A stretch of 64,000 nucleotides of DNA, taken from an uncultured Acetatifactor sp. GTDB taxonomy: Bacteria; Bacillota; Clostridia; Lachnospirales; Lachnospiraceae. Of this stretch, positions 1 through 11,932 are shown in pieces; positions within the stretch are counted from its first letter, which is position 1, and each line of letters begins with the position of its first letter. The notes beneath the pieces were generated by a model. It had not been told where the DNA came from, searched no databases, and saw only the letters and a list, made by a program, of their open reading frames with translations. Made by a program: the position numbers and the translations under genes. Location: assembly GCA_947594835.1 (NCBI GenBank), contig CANQEH010000012.1, positions 1 through 64,000 of the forward strand. Reading direction: 5' to 3'.

Positions 1-47
1 AGCCATTTCTATACACTTTTGCCAAATCGTTCAAAATTCCTATGGCA

Positions 48-2669
<2,622 letters not shown>

Positions 2670-2762
2670 GCTCTCTTTCTCCCTTTCAAAGATAAATTTG
2701 CGGAAACAAAACTTGTCCGGCTTTGATCCAGAGATAGGCCGAACAATCTTTGCACACTCCAT

Positions 2763-2791
2763 ATTGTAACAATTTACCAAAAAAATAGCAA
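2763..2791 (-). promoter_or_regulatory. Predicted sigma-A promoter of ppdK
   Basis: On the minus strand, TTGCTA (2786-2791) and TACAAT (2763-2768) are separated by exactly 17 bases, including a T7 tract. It would start transcription near 2756, giving a leader of about 87 bases before the ppdK ATG. Apart from this promoter I see nothing in 2670-2953. Confidence 0.6.
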
Positions 2792-2953
2792 GCCGAACTT
2801 CGTATATATTTCCCACGCCTGCCATTTTTGTCTTATCCGACATTTTTTCCCGCGCTGCATAAACAGGTTGCACAAAAAACCTGCCGATACGGCGGTTCCA
2901 CTATGTAAGTATTTACATTTTTACAGCCGTTACTCGTTTCCGCCGAAAAAACC

Positions 2954-3778
2954 TCATCTTTCCGGCACAAAGCTGTCAAAAATAAAGATGTCAAAGTGCT
3001 TCCTGGCCCGCTCCAGCTCCTCGCTGCTCTTGATCGTCCAGGCCGCCGCCGTGCTTCTGTACAGCCCCCTGCACAGGCAGCGGGACAACATCCCAGAATG
3101 GCGGTGGTTATAGGCGATGAAATCCGGCTTCCCCAGCCAGTTAAACAATAGGTTTTCCAGGAAAAAATACAGCGGCCCGGAGTACTCCCCTTCCTTGTAA
3201 AAGGCGTCCGACAGCTGGCCCCGCACCACATCCCGGCGGTTGCGTCGGTACCAGTGGACGCATAAGGGGTTGAAAGACTCAATGCAGTACATTCCCCGGT
3301 AGCCGGACAGAAGCCGGTCTGCCGCCGGGCACACCGACAGGTTTGTGGACTCGATCTTGATTTCTACAATCAGCGGCACTTTGCCGTCCACCAGCTTCAG
3401 CACATCCTCAAACAGAGGGATACGCTGATCCGTGCCGCAGAGACGGAATTGCTGCAGTTCTTTTAAGGTGTAGTCGCAGACCTTTCCCTCCGCGCCGCAG
3501 ATGCGCTCCAGCGTAAAATCGTGGAACACCACCGGCACGCCGTCCTTTGTGGCCTGCACGTCCAGCTCGATGCCAAAGCCCGCCGCCACCGCTTTTTCAA
3601 ATGCCCGCATGGAATTTTCCGGCGCATCGGAGGCGTTGTCATGCAGCCCCCTGTGGGCGTACAGCCAGCGCCGGAACTTCTCTGTATCCGGCCTCCCCAG
3701 CATCCGCGGCATAATCATCAGCAGATACAGGACAAGTATGGTAAACAATACGACCGCCGCTATCATCAGTAACGTCAT
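2954..3778 (-). CDS. Membrane-anchored glycerophosphodiester phosphodiesterase family protein
   Basis: Predicted to hydrolyse glycerophosphodiesters to glycerol 3-phosphate and an alcohol, or a related phosphodiester. The start at 3778 follows AAAGGACTGGGGAA; a longer frame opens at 3799. About 25 hydrophobic residues at the N-terminus form one membrane anchor, followed by the GDPD barrel. The catalytic motifs are visible: AHRG, then ENSMRAFEKA, IELDVQ with the metal-binding Glu and Asp, and VFHDFTLER. The 274-residue length fits a single GDPD domain. It is divergent from the ABC-F gene and not in an evident operon. Substrate cannot be told from sequence. Confidence 0.88.
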   Translation of the reverse strand: MTLLMIAAVVLFTILVLYLLMIMPRMLGRPDTEKFRRWLYAHRGLHDNASDAPENSMRAFEKAVAAGFGIELDVQATKDGVPVVFHDFTLERICGAEGKVCDYTLKELQQFRLCGTDQRIPLFEDVLKLVDGKVPLIVEIKIESTNLSVCPAADRLLSGYRGMYCIESFNPLCVHWYRRNRRDVVRGQLSDAFYKEGEYSGPLYFFLENLLFNWLGKPDFIAYNHRHSGMLSRCLCRGLYRSTAAAWTIKSSEELERARKHFDIFIFDSFVPER

Positions 3779-3966
3779 TTCCCCAGTCCTTTCCCCCATC
3801 GGCCCTCACGTTTTTGACTTTGGGATCTAATACCAATTTACGCCACTGTCACCACTTTTGCAACGCCTGCGCCAAAAAATTTGGAAAACATTAAGAAATC
3901 TTTCTAAAAAATATAGCACAGAATTTGTCAAAAACCTTTCAGACGCCGAAAATACGCCTTTGGGGC

Positions 3967-3994
3967 TTGCATTTTCCTTTTTTTTCAGTAAAAT
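3967..3994 (+). promoter_or_regulatory. Predicted promoter of the ABC-F gene
   Basis: TTGCAT (3967-3972) and TAAAAT (3989-3994) lie 16 bases apart in the AT-rich part of the 3779-4075 divergent spacer, about 80 bases before the ABC-F start. On the other strand a perfect TTGACA (3926-3931) could serve the phosphodiesterase gene, but I find no good -10 box at the right distance. Confidence 0.5.
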
Positions 3995-4075
3995 AAAAAC
4001 GATAGGCAATTTTTCAATAATCCAGACAGCGCCGGAAGGCCGCAGCCCGCCGCTTCCCGGCAGAAAAGAGGAAAG

Positions 4076-5713
4076 ATGATCAGTGCAAACAACGTAACCT
4101 TACGAATCGGCAAAAAAGCCCTTTTTGAGGATGTCAATATTCAGTTTCACGAGGGCAATTGTTACGGGCTCATCGGCGCAAACGGCGCCGGAAAGTCCAC
4201 CTTTTTAAAAATTCTCTCCGGCCAGCTGGAGACCACAAAGGGCGATGTGAGCATCACCCCCGGCCAGCGTCTCTCCGTGCTGGAACAGGATCACTTCAAG
4301 TATGACAATTTCCATGTCATGGACACAGTCATCTTAGGCAATGAGCGCCTGTACCAGATCATGAAGGAAAAGGAAGCCATTTACGCCAAAGAAGACTTTA
4401 CCGAACAGGACGGCATCCGCGCCAGCGAACTGGAGGCGGAGTTTGCAGAGATGGACGGGTGGGAGGCAGAGTCAAACGCCGCCATGCTCTTAAACGGCCT
4501 TGGCGTTGGAACCGAATTCCACGACGCCCCCATGAAGGATCTGGACGGCAATATCAAGGTGAAAGTCCTTCTGGCCAAAGCCCTGTTCGGCAACCCGGAC
4601 ATCCTGCTTTTGGACGAGCCCACCAACCACCTGGATCTGGACGCAATCGCCTGGCTGGAGGAATTTCTCATCGGCTTTGAAAACACGGTCATCGTCGTAT
4701 CCCACGACCGCTATTTCCTAAACAAGGTGTGCACCCACATCGCCGACATCGACTACGGCAAGATCCAGCTCTACGCCGGCAACTACGATTTCTGGTATGA
4801 GTCCAGCCAGCTCCTCATCAAGCAGATGAAGGAAGCCAACAAAAAGAAAGAAGAAAAGATCAAGGAGCTGCAGGAGTTCATCTCCCGCTTCTCCGCAAAC
4901 GCTTCCAAGTCCAAGCAGGCCACTTCCAGAAAGCGGGCCCTGGAAAAGATCGAACTGGAGGAAATCCGCCCTTCCAGCAGGAAGTATCCCTACATTGATT
5001 TCCGCCCGGAGCGCGAGATCGGAAACGAGGTGCTGACCGTGTCCCACCTGTCCAAGACCGTTTGCGGGGAAAAGGTGCTGGACGACATCTCCTTTGTGGT
5101 GGGCCGCAACGACAAGATCGCCTTTGTGGGCAGCCAGGAGCTGGCAAAGACCACCCTGTTCCAGATCCTCATGGGCGAGCTGGAGCCGGATGAGGGAACC
5201 TACAAATGGGGCGTCACCACCTCCCAGGCCTACTTCCCCAAGGACAGCACCCAGGAATTTGACAACGACCTGACCATCACGGACTGGCTCACCGGCTACT
5301 CCGCCGTAAAGGACGCCACATATGTGCGCGGCTTCTTAGGCAGGATGCTGTTTGCCGGGGAGGACGGCGTAAAGAAGGTCAAGGTGCTCTCCGGAGGGGA
5401 AAAGGTGCGCTGCCTGCTGTCAAAGATGATGATCAGCGGCGCAAACTGCCTGGTGTTGGACGAGCCCACCAACCATCTGGACATGGAATCCATCACCGCC
5501 CTGAACAACGGCCTGATCAAATTCCCCGGCGTGGCGCTGTTCTCCTGCCGGGATCACCAGTTTGTGGAGACCACCGCCAACCGGATCATGGAACTGCTGC
5601 CGGGAGGAAAGCTGATCGACAAGATCACCACCTACGACGAGTATCTGGCAAACGATGAAATGGCCAGAAAGCGCACGGTATTTACTGCAGACAAAGAAGA
5701 CGACGAGGATTAA
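4076..5713 (+). CDS. ABC-F family ATPase (YkpA-like)
   Basis: A cytoplasmic protein with two ABC ATPase domains and no membrane segments; ABC-F proteins act on the ribosome. The first domain has a normal Walker A (GANGAGKST, near residue 37) and LLLDEPTNHLDL, but its signature reads LDGNIKVK rather than LSGGxxxR. A charged helical linker follows (near 245-290). The second domain has an intact LSGGEKVRCLL signature and LVLDEPTNHLD, but its Walker A reads GSQELAKTT, with Ala where the Gly before Lys is expected. The 545-residue length and KVKVLLAKALFGNPD resemble the YkpA/YbiT group. It is followed after 13 bases by the PHP gene. Role in translation quality or antibiotic protection is undetermined. 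Confidence 0.9.
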   Translation: MISANNVTLRIGKKALFEDVNIQFHEGNCYGLIGANGAGKSTFLKILSGQLETTKGDVSITPGQRLSVLEQDHFKYDNFHVMDTVILGNERLYQIMKEKEAIYAKEDFTEQDGIRASELEAEFAEMDGWEAESNAAMLLNGLGVGTEFHDAPMKDLDGNIKVKVLLAKALFGNPDILLLDEPTNHLDLDAIAWLEEFLIGFENTVIVVSHDRYFLNKVCTHIADIDYGKIQLYAGNYDFWYESSQLLIKQMKEANKKKEEKIKELQEFISRFSANASKSKQATSRKRALEKIELEEIRPSSRKYPYIDFRPEREIGNEVLTVSHLSKTVCGEKVLDDISFVVGRNDKIAFVGSQELAKTTLFQILMGELEPDEGTYKWGVTTSQAYFPKDSTQEFDNDLTITDWLTGYSAVKDATYVRGFLGRMLFAGEDGVKKVKVLSGGEKVRCLLSKMMISGANCLVLDEPTNHLDMESITALNNGLIKFPGVALFSCRDHQFVETTANRIMELLPGGKLIDKITTYDEYLANDEMARKRTVFTADKEDDED

Positions 5714-5726
5714 GGGGGAAACGCGG

Positions 5727-6635
5727 ATGCGGCCGATCGACCTTCATGTACATTCCAGCTGTTCCGACGGCACCGTCTCCCCAGCCGGGCTGGTGGAGAT
5801 GGCCCGTGCAAAAGGCCTGGCTGCCTTTGCCCTCACCGACCACGACACCGTGGAGGGCTTGGCGGAAGCCATGCAATACGCCGCAAAACCGGGGGCTGGC
5901 CAGCCCGCCCAGGGGGAAGGAAAAGCCGGGTTGTGCCCGGCGGCGCCCCAGGTGATCCCCGGCATTGAGCTTTCCACGGAATACCACGGCCGGGACATCC
6001 ATGTGCTGGGCCTGTATATCGACCATCAGGACGCAAATTTTCTGGAAAGTTTAAAGAAATTTGTAGACTCCCGCAGAGAGCGCAACCAGAAGATGTGCGC
6101 CCTGCTGCAGCAGGCAGGCGTTTCTGTCTCTTATGAAGAATTGCTGGCCGCCTATCCCGGCGCGGTCATCACCCGGGCGCACTACGCCGGATATCTGTTG
6201 GACAAGGGGTTTGTAAAGAGCAGGCAGGAGGCGTTTGACCGCTATGTGGGGGATCACGCCCCCTGTTTCGTCCCCCGGGAAAAGATCACGCCCGCCCAGG
6301 CGGTGGCTCTGATCCTGCAGGCAGGAGGCGTGCCCATCCTGGCCCACCCGCCCCTCTACCACATGACAAAGAAGCAGCTGGAAACGCTGCTTGCAGAATT
6401 AAAAGACGCGGGACTCTTGGGCATAGAAGCTATTTACAGCACCTACGCCCCCGCCGACGAACGCCTGATGCGCTCCCTGGCCTCCCGCTACGGCCTTCTC
6501 ATCAGCGGCGGAAGCGACTTCCACGGGGAAAACAAGCCGGGGCTTGAGATGGGCACGGGCCGCGGGGGCCTGTTTGTCCCCGAAAGCCTGCTGCTCCCCA
6601 TCCGCCAGGCCGCCCGCAGCGCAGGCGCCGTATAG
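5727..6635 (+). CDS. PHP-domain phosphoesterase
   Basis: A metal-dependent phosphoesterase of the PHP superfamily, close to the TrpH/RnmA type that removes the 3' phosphate from nucleoside 3',5'-bisphosphates or trims short RNA. The ATG at 5727 follows AAGGGGGAA, 13 bases after the ABC-F stop; the frame itself opens earlier at 5655. Metal-binding motifs are visible: DLHVHSSCSDG at the N-terminus, FALTDHDT, GIELSTEY, ILAHPP and GGSDFHG near the C-terminus. The 302-residue length fits. The context suggests co-transcription with the ABC-F gene. The exact substrate is inferred from family only. Confidence 0.87.
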   Translation: MRPIDLHVHSSCSDGTVSPAGLVEMARAKGLAAFALTDHDTVEGLAEAMQYAAKPGAGQPAQGEGKAGLCPAAPQVIPGIELSTEYHGRDIHVLGLYIDHQDANFLESLKKFVDSRRERNQKMCALLQQAGVSVSYEELLAAYPGAVITRAHYAGYLLDKGFVKSRQEAFDRYVGDHAPCFVPREKITPAQAVALILQAGGVPILAHPPLYHMTKKQLETLLAELKDAGLLGIEAIYSTYAPADERLMRSLASRYGLLISGGSDFHGENKPGLEMGTGRGGLFVPESLLLPIRQAARSAGAV

Positions 6636-6650
6636 ATCGAAGGCTTTTCA

Positions 6651-6914
6651 TCAGCCCTCCACGATCAGATACCTTCCGTCCCCCACGTCAAAGACTTCAT
6701 CGGCGGACAGGATCTCCTCGTCCCTGGCGCCCTCCAGATCCACGCCCGCCTCCTCGAAGTAGGCGATCACGTCCTCCACAGATTCTGCCACCACAGCCAG
6801 ATTGTCCTCTAAAAACTCCTCCGCTTCCTCCAGGGTCTCCGCCACCTTTTCCGGAAAAAGCTTCAGCTGGTTCTCCAGAAAGCACTGAAGCACTTCGTCG
6901 TCAAATTCCCGCAT
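6651..6914 (-). CDS. Small acidic protein, function unknown
   Basis: An 87-residue protein that I do not recognise. The ATG at 6914 follows a strong GGAGGAG site; a longer frame to 7025 lacks support. About 28 of 87 residues are Asp or Glu against only about five basic residues, and no Cys cluster, membrane segment or signal is present. The central part (EETLEEAEEFLEDN-like) looks helical. It is the last gene of the pheA-to-HAD series, 14 bases after the HAD stop, and ends 15 bases from the convergent PHP gene. Confidence 0.7.
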   Translation of the reverse strand: MREFDDEVLQCFLENQLKLFPEKVAETLEEAEEFLEDNLAVVAESVEDVIAYFEEAGVDLEGARDEEILSADEVFDVGDGRYLIVEG

Positions 6915-6928
6915 ATCCGTTCTCCTCC

Positions 6929-7588
6929 TTATTGTCTTTCCAGAAGCGTAAGCAGCTCGCAGGGGTGAGTGATGATGGCGTCCGCGCCGCCCTGCTCCAG
7001 CTCCTCCCGGTCCCTGAAGCCCCACAGCGCCCCCACGGTGAAGGCCCCGGCGCTCTTTCCCGTCCTCATATCCGTGGCGGTATCGCCAAGGTAAAGCACG
7101 TCCTGCGCCTCCATCCCGAAGGCCGAAAGGATCAAAAAGACCCCCGCCGGGTCCGGCTTGATGGGCACGTTCTCCTTCTGCCCCTGGATCTCATCGAAGC
7201 ACCCCGCCCCAAAAAAGGTCTCGATCACGTTTACCGTCTCCGCGTGGGGCTTGTTGGACAACACCGCAATCTTAAGCCCCCGCGCCTTTAACGCCTGGAT
7301 CAGCTCCGGGATGCCCTCGTAGGGCTTCACCTGGTACATACAGTTCTCCCGAAAAATCTCCAGATACCGCTCATAGGCCTCCTGAAAATGGGTCTGCTCC
7401 GTATCCCCGCCTGCCGCAAGGGCCCGGCGCACCAGATTGGCCGCGCCGTCCCCCACGAAATATTTATACTGCTCCTCTGAAAAGGGGCCGAAACCAAGCG
7501 CACCCAATGCCTTGTCACAGCAGTATTTGATGCTGGCAATGGTGTCGGTCAGCGTCCCGTCCAGGTCAAAGATTACCGCTTTTTTCAC
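6929..7588 (-). CDS. HAD-superfamily phosphatase (phosphoglycolate phosphatase-like)
   Basis: A haloacid dehalogenase phosphatase, 219 residues, of the Gph/PpaX type with an alpha-helical cap. Motif I is DLDGTLTD at the N-terminus, motif II LSNKPH, motif III with KPDPAG, and motif IV GDTATDM. The likely start is GTG at 7588, preceded by GGAGGTTT; a TTG four codons upstream would leave no ribosome binding site. It overlaps the end of maf by 23 bases, implying translational coupling. Next to ppk, ppx and maf it may hydrolyse pyrophosphate (as PpaX does) or a nucleotide, but that is inference from context. Confidence 0.86.
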   Translation of the reverse strand: MKKAVIFDLDGTLTDTIASIKYCCDKALGALGFGPFSEEQYKYFVGDGAANLVRRALAAGGDTEQTHFQEAYERYLEIFRENCMYQVKPYEGIPELIQALKARGLKIAVLSNKPHAETVNVIETFFGAGCFDEIQGQKENVPIKPDPAGVFLILSAFGMEAQDVLYLGDTATDMRTGKSAGAFTVGALWGFRDREELEQGGADAIITHPCELLTLLERQ

Positions 7589-8207
7589 ACAAACCTCCAA
7601 AATTTACGAAATCCTTCAGCTCCTGATACAGCCGCCCCACGGGCAGGCCCACCACATTGTAGTAATCCCCCTCCAGCCCCTGCACATACCGCGCAAAGAC
7701 GCCCTGGATGCCATAGGCCCCCGCCTTGTCCAGGGGTTCCCCGTTGGCGGCATAGCTTTCGATCTCCTGGCGGGACATGGGGTAAAACTGCACCCTGGTC
7801 ATCTCGTGGAAGGTCTTTTGTTTCACAGGAGCCGGGGCCGTTTTCCCTCCCGCCTCCCGGTACAGAAGCGTCACCCCTGTGTACACCTGGTGGCTTGCGC
7901 CGGAAAGCCTGCGGAGCATGGAAACCGCCTCCGCTTCATCCGCCGGTTTCCCCAGAATCTCCTCCCCCAGGGCCACCACCGTGTCTGCGCCGATGACGAG
8001 CACCGCCTGGGCCGGGTCGTCAGTCAGGGCAAACACCGCCTCCGCCTTCTGTCTGGAGAGTTCCTCCACCAGCTCCCCCGGGGAATGGGCGGCTGCCTTT
8101 TCCTCCACGTTGCTCACCTGCACTTCAAATTCCAGTCCGATCTGCGCCAGCAGTTCCCGTCTGCGGGGAGACGCCGACGCCAGAATGATTTTTGTCTGTC
8201 CGCTCAT
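7566..8207 (-). CDS. maf: Maf family nucleotide pyrophosphatase
   Basis: Maf proteins hydrolyse nucleoside triphosphates, including modified or non-canonical ones, to monophosphate and pyrophosphate, and affect septum formation. The 213-residue product starts with LASASPRRRELL, the family signature, followed by GADTVVALGEEILGKP and GVFARYVQGLEGDYYNVVGLP. The start at 8207 has AAGGA eight bases upstream; an ATG two codons earlier (8213) is too close to it. It sits between ppk and the HAD gene in one minus-strand series, 26 bases after ppk. Confidence 0.92.
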   Translation of the reverse strand: MSGQTKIILASASPRRRELLAQIGLEFEVQVSNVEEKAAAHSPGELVEELSRQKAEAVFALTDDPAQAVLVIGADTVVALGEEILGKPADEAEAVSMLRRLSGASHQVYTGVTLLYREAGGKTAPAPVKQKTFHEMTRVQFYPMSRQEIESYAANGEPLDKAGAYGIQGVFARYVQGLEGDYYNVVGLPVGRLYQELKDFVNFGGLCEKSGNL

Positions 8208-8233
8208 ATCCATATTCCTTGCACGCCCGCCGT

Positions 8234-10360
8234 TCAATGATGCTGCTCCGGCACAAACGTCCTGCCGGAAGCGCCGGTCTCCTGTTCCATCGCCTTCGCC
8301 TGCTCCCGGGCCTCCTGGCAAAAGGCTTCCTGGGCTGAAAAGGGCGCCCTCCCCCGCTTGTCTGCCCGCTTGTAAGTGCCGTCCGGCTGCAGCACGGAAG
8401 CTTTCCTGTTGTCCTGAAGCAGGCTCTCCAGAATGTGCAGAAGCCTTTCCTTCAGCGCCGGAGTCTCCACCGGGTAAAGGATCTCCACCCGTCTCTCCAG
8501 ATTCCTTGGCATCCAGTCCGCACTGCCGCAGTAAATCTCGGGATGCCCGTCGTTTTCAAAGAAAAAGATCCGGCTGTGCTCCAGAAAACTGCCCACCACG
8601 GAGCGCACCTCAATGTTTTCACTGACTCCTTTGATCCCCACCTTCAGACAGCAGATGCCCCTGACGATCAGGTCGATCCTCACCCCCGCGGCGCTGGCGC
8701 TGTAAAGCGCCTTGATGATGTCCTTGTCGCACAGGGAATTGACCTTGGCCACGATCCGGGCGGGACGTCCCTCTTCGGCGTAACGGCGCTCCCTGTGGAT
8801 GAGGTACAAAAATTTATCCTTCAGCCACAGCGGCGCCAGGGAAAGGCGGTTCCACACCAGGGGCTCCGAGTAGCCGGACAGCATATTGAACACTGCCGTG
8901 GCGTCCTCCCCGATGGCCTCACAACAGGTGAGCAGCCCGATATCCGTGTAGAGCTTGGCGGTGGCGTCGTTGTAATTTCCCGTCCCCAGATGCACATAGC
9001 GCCGGATGCCGTCCTCCTCCCGCCGCACCACCAGCGTGATCTTACAGTGGGTCTTTAACCCCACCAGCCCGTAGATGACATGGCACCCTGCCTTCTCCAG
9101 CATCCTGGCCCAGACGATGTTGTTCTCCTCGTCAAAACGCGCCTTCAGCTCCACCAGCACCGTCACCTGCTTGCCGTTCTCCGCCGCCAGCGCCAGGGCC
9201 TTGATGATGGGGGAATTGCCGCTGACCCGGTACAGGGTCTGCTTGATCGCCAGCACCTCCGGATCCTTGGCCGCCTGGCGGATAAAATCCACCACCGGCT
9301 CAAAGGTCTGATAGGGGTGATGCAGCATCACGTCCCCTTTGCGGATCTCGTCGAACAGATTGCAGCCCGCCGGCAGCCGGGGCACGGGCTGAGGCGTGTA
9401 GACCGGGGCTTTGAAAGCCTCAAACCCATCCAGGGCGTACAGCTTCATCAGCACCGTCAGATCCAGGGGGCCGTCTATCCGGTAGAGATAGGATTCCTCG
9501 ATGTGCAGCTCCTCCTGTAAGGTCTTTAACAGCCGCTTGTCCATATCCGCCTCTACCTCCAGGCGGATGGCCGCGCCCCACTTACGTTTTTTCAGCTGCC
9601 GCTCAATCTCCTTGAGCAGATCCGCCGCCTCGTCCTCCTCGATGGTCAGGTCGGCATTGCGCATGATGCGGTACGGGTGGGCGCAGACGATCCTGTAATT
9701 TAAGAAAAGCTTTTGGATGTTGCGCTCGATGACCTCCTCCAGCAGGATGACCTTTTTCATCTCCCCCTGGGACGGCAGCATCACGATCCGGTTTAAGACG
9801 CCAGGCACCTGCACCGTGGCAAATTCCAGCTCTCCCCCGCCGCCTTTTTTCTCTACCAGGGCCGCAATGTTCAGGGTCTTATTGCGTATCAGCGGAAATG
9901 GCCGGGAGGAATCCAGGGCCATCGGGGTGAGCACCGGGTAGACGTTCTCCTCAAAGTAACTGTCCACGAACGCCGCCTCCTGGGCGGTCAGTTCCTCGTG
10001 CTGGCGGATGATCTGCAGGCCGCTGCACCTTAACTGCGGCACCAGGGAGCGGTTGTAGGTGGAATACTGCAGTTCCACCAGCTCATGGATCGCCCGGTCC
10101 AGAAGGGCCAGCTGTTCTTTTGGTCTTAAGCCCGCGATGTCCGGCTTGTCGTATTTTGCGTTCACCATGTCCTGCAGCGAAGCCACCCGGATCATGAAAA
10201 ACTCGTCCAGGTTGGATGCGGTGATGCTCAAAAATTTCAGCCGTTCAAACAGAAGGGTGTTCTTGTCCCTGGCCTCCTGCAGCACCCTGTGGTCGAAAAG
10301 GATCCAGCTCAGCTCCCTGTTGGTATAATATTTCGGGCTGTCAAAGTCTATCTCTGCCAT
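8234..10360 (-). CDS. ppk: Polyphosphate kinase 1
   Basis: Reversibly transfers the gamma-phosphate of ATP to long-chain polyphosphate. At 708 residues it is full length for PPK1. The N-terminal domain opens with YTNRELSWILFDHRVLQEA; the CHAD-like middle domain and the two phospholipase-D-like C-terminal domains follow, with RYVHLGTGNYN carrying the autophosphorylated histidine and a second site near FLEHSRIFFFEN. It lies 18 bases after the exopolyphosphatase gene, so synthesis and degradation of polyphosphate are encoded together. Confidence 0.96.
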   Translation of the reverse strand: MAEIDFDSPKYYTNRELSWILFDHRVLQEARDKNTLLFERLKFLSITASNLDEFFMIRVASLQDMVNAKYDKPDIAGLRPKEQLALLDRAIHELVELQYSTYNRSLVPQLRCSGLQIIRQHEELTAQEAAFVDSYFEENVYPVLTPMALDSSRPFPLIRNKTLNIAALVEKKGGGGELEFATVQVPGVLNRIVMLPSQGEMKKVILLEEVIERNIQKLFLNYRIVCAHPYRIMRNADLTIEEDEAADLLKEIERQLKKRKWGAAIRLEVEADMDKRLLKTLQEELHIEESYLYRIDGPLDLTVLMKLYALDGFEAFKAPVYTPQPVPRLPAGCNLFDEIRKGDVMLHHPYQTFEPVVDFIRQAAKDPEVLAIKQTLYRVSGNSPIIKALALAAENGKQVTVLVELKARFDEENNIVWARMLEKAGCHVIYGLVGLKTHCKITLVVRREEDGIRRYVHLGTGNYNDATAKLYTDIGLLTCCEAIGEDATAVFNMLSGYSEPLVWNRLSLAPLWLKDKFLYLIHRERRYAEEGRPARIVAKVNSLCDKDIIKALYSASAAGVRIDLIVRGICCLKVGIKGVSENIEVRSVVGSFLEHSRIFFFENDGHPEIYCGSADWMPRNLERRVEILYPVETPALKERLLHILESLLQDNRKASVLQPDGTYKRADKRGRAPFSAQEAFCQEAREQAKAMEQETGASGRTFVPEQHH

Positions 10361-10378
10361 AAAGCCCCTCCCTTTTTC

Positions 10379-11914
10379 TCAAATCCGCTTGTGCTGCTTT
10401 AACACCGGCTCCACGCTGAACACCTCCTGGAAAAACTCCCCCTGTATCCCGAAGAATCCCTTTTCCAGTGTGATATCCTCCTGGGTGTCCACCGTGATCA
10501 CCAGCTGGTTTTCCCTGAGGGCAGCCTTCATCCCCATCAGCTTCTGCTTGTGGCTCCGGTCCAGCCCGTTGGCCAGTCTGAGGATGGCCGTCAGTTTGGC
10601 CACCGTCAGATAGGCGCTGCCGTCCAGGCCGCCTGCGCCGGGCGTCTGCCCGTGATAATCAAATCCCTGGTAGGTAAAGCAGGCCACGCAGGCCACGATC
10701 TTCCGCTCCTGATGGGACAGGCCGATGATCTCCGTCCCCATGATGATCTGGTAGGAGTTCTCCCCGATGTTCATCATACTGATGTATTTCCCGCAGTCGT
10801 GGAGGATGGCCGCCAGCCGCAGGTAAAGCCGCTCCCGCTTTCCCAGCCCGTGCACCTTTTTCATGCTGTCAAAGAGGGTGGTCGCAATGTGCTCCAGCGT
10901 CTCGGAGCGCTTTTTGCTGCCCATATACCGCCTGCTGATGTTGACGGCGCAGGCCACAATGTCCTTTTCAAAGTCATGTTCCCCTTTGAGCAACTTGTTC
11001 TGCTCCGCATACTCATAGGCGATGCCGTCGCAGAGCGTGGCCCCCGGCGCCCAGATGTGATCCGCCCCCATCAGCCCGGCGATCTTTTCCACCAACAGGG
11101 CGCTGATAAACACAAGGGGCACCTTTTCCTGCACGATGCCAAACTCCATGGCCGCCTGGGCGGCGTTTGCGCGGCGCAGCCTGTCCAGAATGCCCGCGTA
11201 GTCCGCGGCGCCCAGCATGGCCTTAGCCCCCCGGGTGCGCACCAGCACCGGCGAGATATAATCGTCCACCACGATCAGGTTTTTGATCTGCTTTTCCTTT
11301 AAGTACAGCTTCTTATAGACGTCCAGCTGGGCCATGGCGATCTCGTCCACCAGCATCTCCGCCTGGGCGCTCTTGGCCGAAAAGCGGTTCACAAAGTCCT
11401 GAAGCCGCAGCACGCCAAGCTGCAGGTTCTGGGTGGACACCAGCGTATCGTTGTCAAACAGGGAGAGCTGGATGCTGCCGCCCCCCACGTCCAGAATGGC
11501 GGTCTTCTCCTCTAAAATCCTGGCAAAATCCGCCCCCTGGGAGGCCACCGACTTGTATCCCAGGAAGCGCTGCTCGGAGTTGCTTAAGATCTCCAGCTGC
11601 AGCCCGGTGCGCTGTGCGATCTGATCCTGGACGATGGCGGTGTTTCTCGTCTCCCGGATGGCGCTGGTGCCGTATGCCTTGTACCCGTCCACCTTGTACG
11701 ATCGCATTTTCCCGGAAAACTCGTTCAAGGTGCGGCACAGATCATCCATCTTTTCGTTGCTGATCTTTCCCGTAAAATAGGTGTCCGTCCCCAGCTCCAG
11801 CCGCTTGCTGATGCAGTCGATCTCCTTACAGCCGTTTTTTGGGGAGAACTCAAATATTTTCATGGTCAGCTCAAAGCTGCCCACATCGATGGCTGCAAAA
11901 GTCTTTACGCTCAC
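10379..11914 (-). CDS. ppx: Ppx/GppA exopolyphosphatase with HD domain
   Basis: Predicted to release phosphate from polyphosphate ends, or to act on guanosine pentaphosphate. The 511-residue protein has the actin-like fold: AAIDVGSFELTMKIFEF at the N-terminus, AYGTSAIRETRN and AILDVGGGSIQLSLF for nucleotide/phosphate binding. A C-terminal HD-type domain follows, with LAAILHDCGKYIS near residue 370. This two-part layout is the longer Ppx form. It lies 18 bases after the DUF815 ATPase and 18 before ppk. Strict Ppx versus GppA preference cannot be told here. Confidence 0.92.
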   Translation of the reverse strand: MSVKTFAAIDVGSFELTMKIFEFSPKNGCKEIDCISKRLELGTDTYFTGKISNEKMDDLCRTLNEFSGKMRSYKVDGYKAYGTSAIRETRNTAIVQDQIAQRTGLQLEILSNSEQRFLGYKSVASQGADFARILEEKTAILDVGGGSIQLSLFDNDTLVSTQNLQLGVLRLQDFVNRFSAKSAQAEMLVDEIAMAQLDVYKKLYLKEKQIKNLIVVDDYISPVLVRTRGAKAMLGAADYAGILDRLRRANAAQAAMEFGIVQEKVPLVFISALLVEKIAGLMGADHIWAPGATLCDGIAYEYAEQNKLLKGEHDFEKDIVACAVNISRRYMGSKKRSETLEHIATTLFDSMKKVHGLGKRERLYLRLAAILHDCGKYISMMNIGENSYQIIMGTEIIGLSHQERKIVACVACFTYQGFDYHGQTPGAGGLDGSAYLTVAKLTAILRLANGLDRSHKQKLMGMKAALRENQLVITVDTQEDITLEKGFFGIQGEFFQEVFSVEPVLKQHKRI

Positions 11915-11932
11915 TTCCCCCGGCCCTCCTTC

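Noticed and set aside
2670-2873. N-terminal extension of ppdK
   Set aside because: The added 68 residues lie across the promoter and match nothing in the family; the ATG at 2669 has a ribosome binding site.
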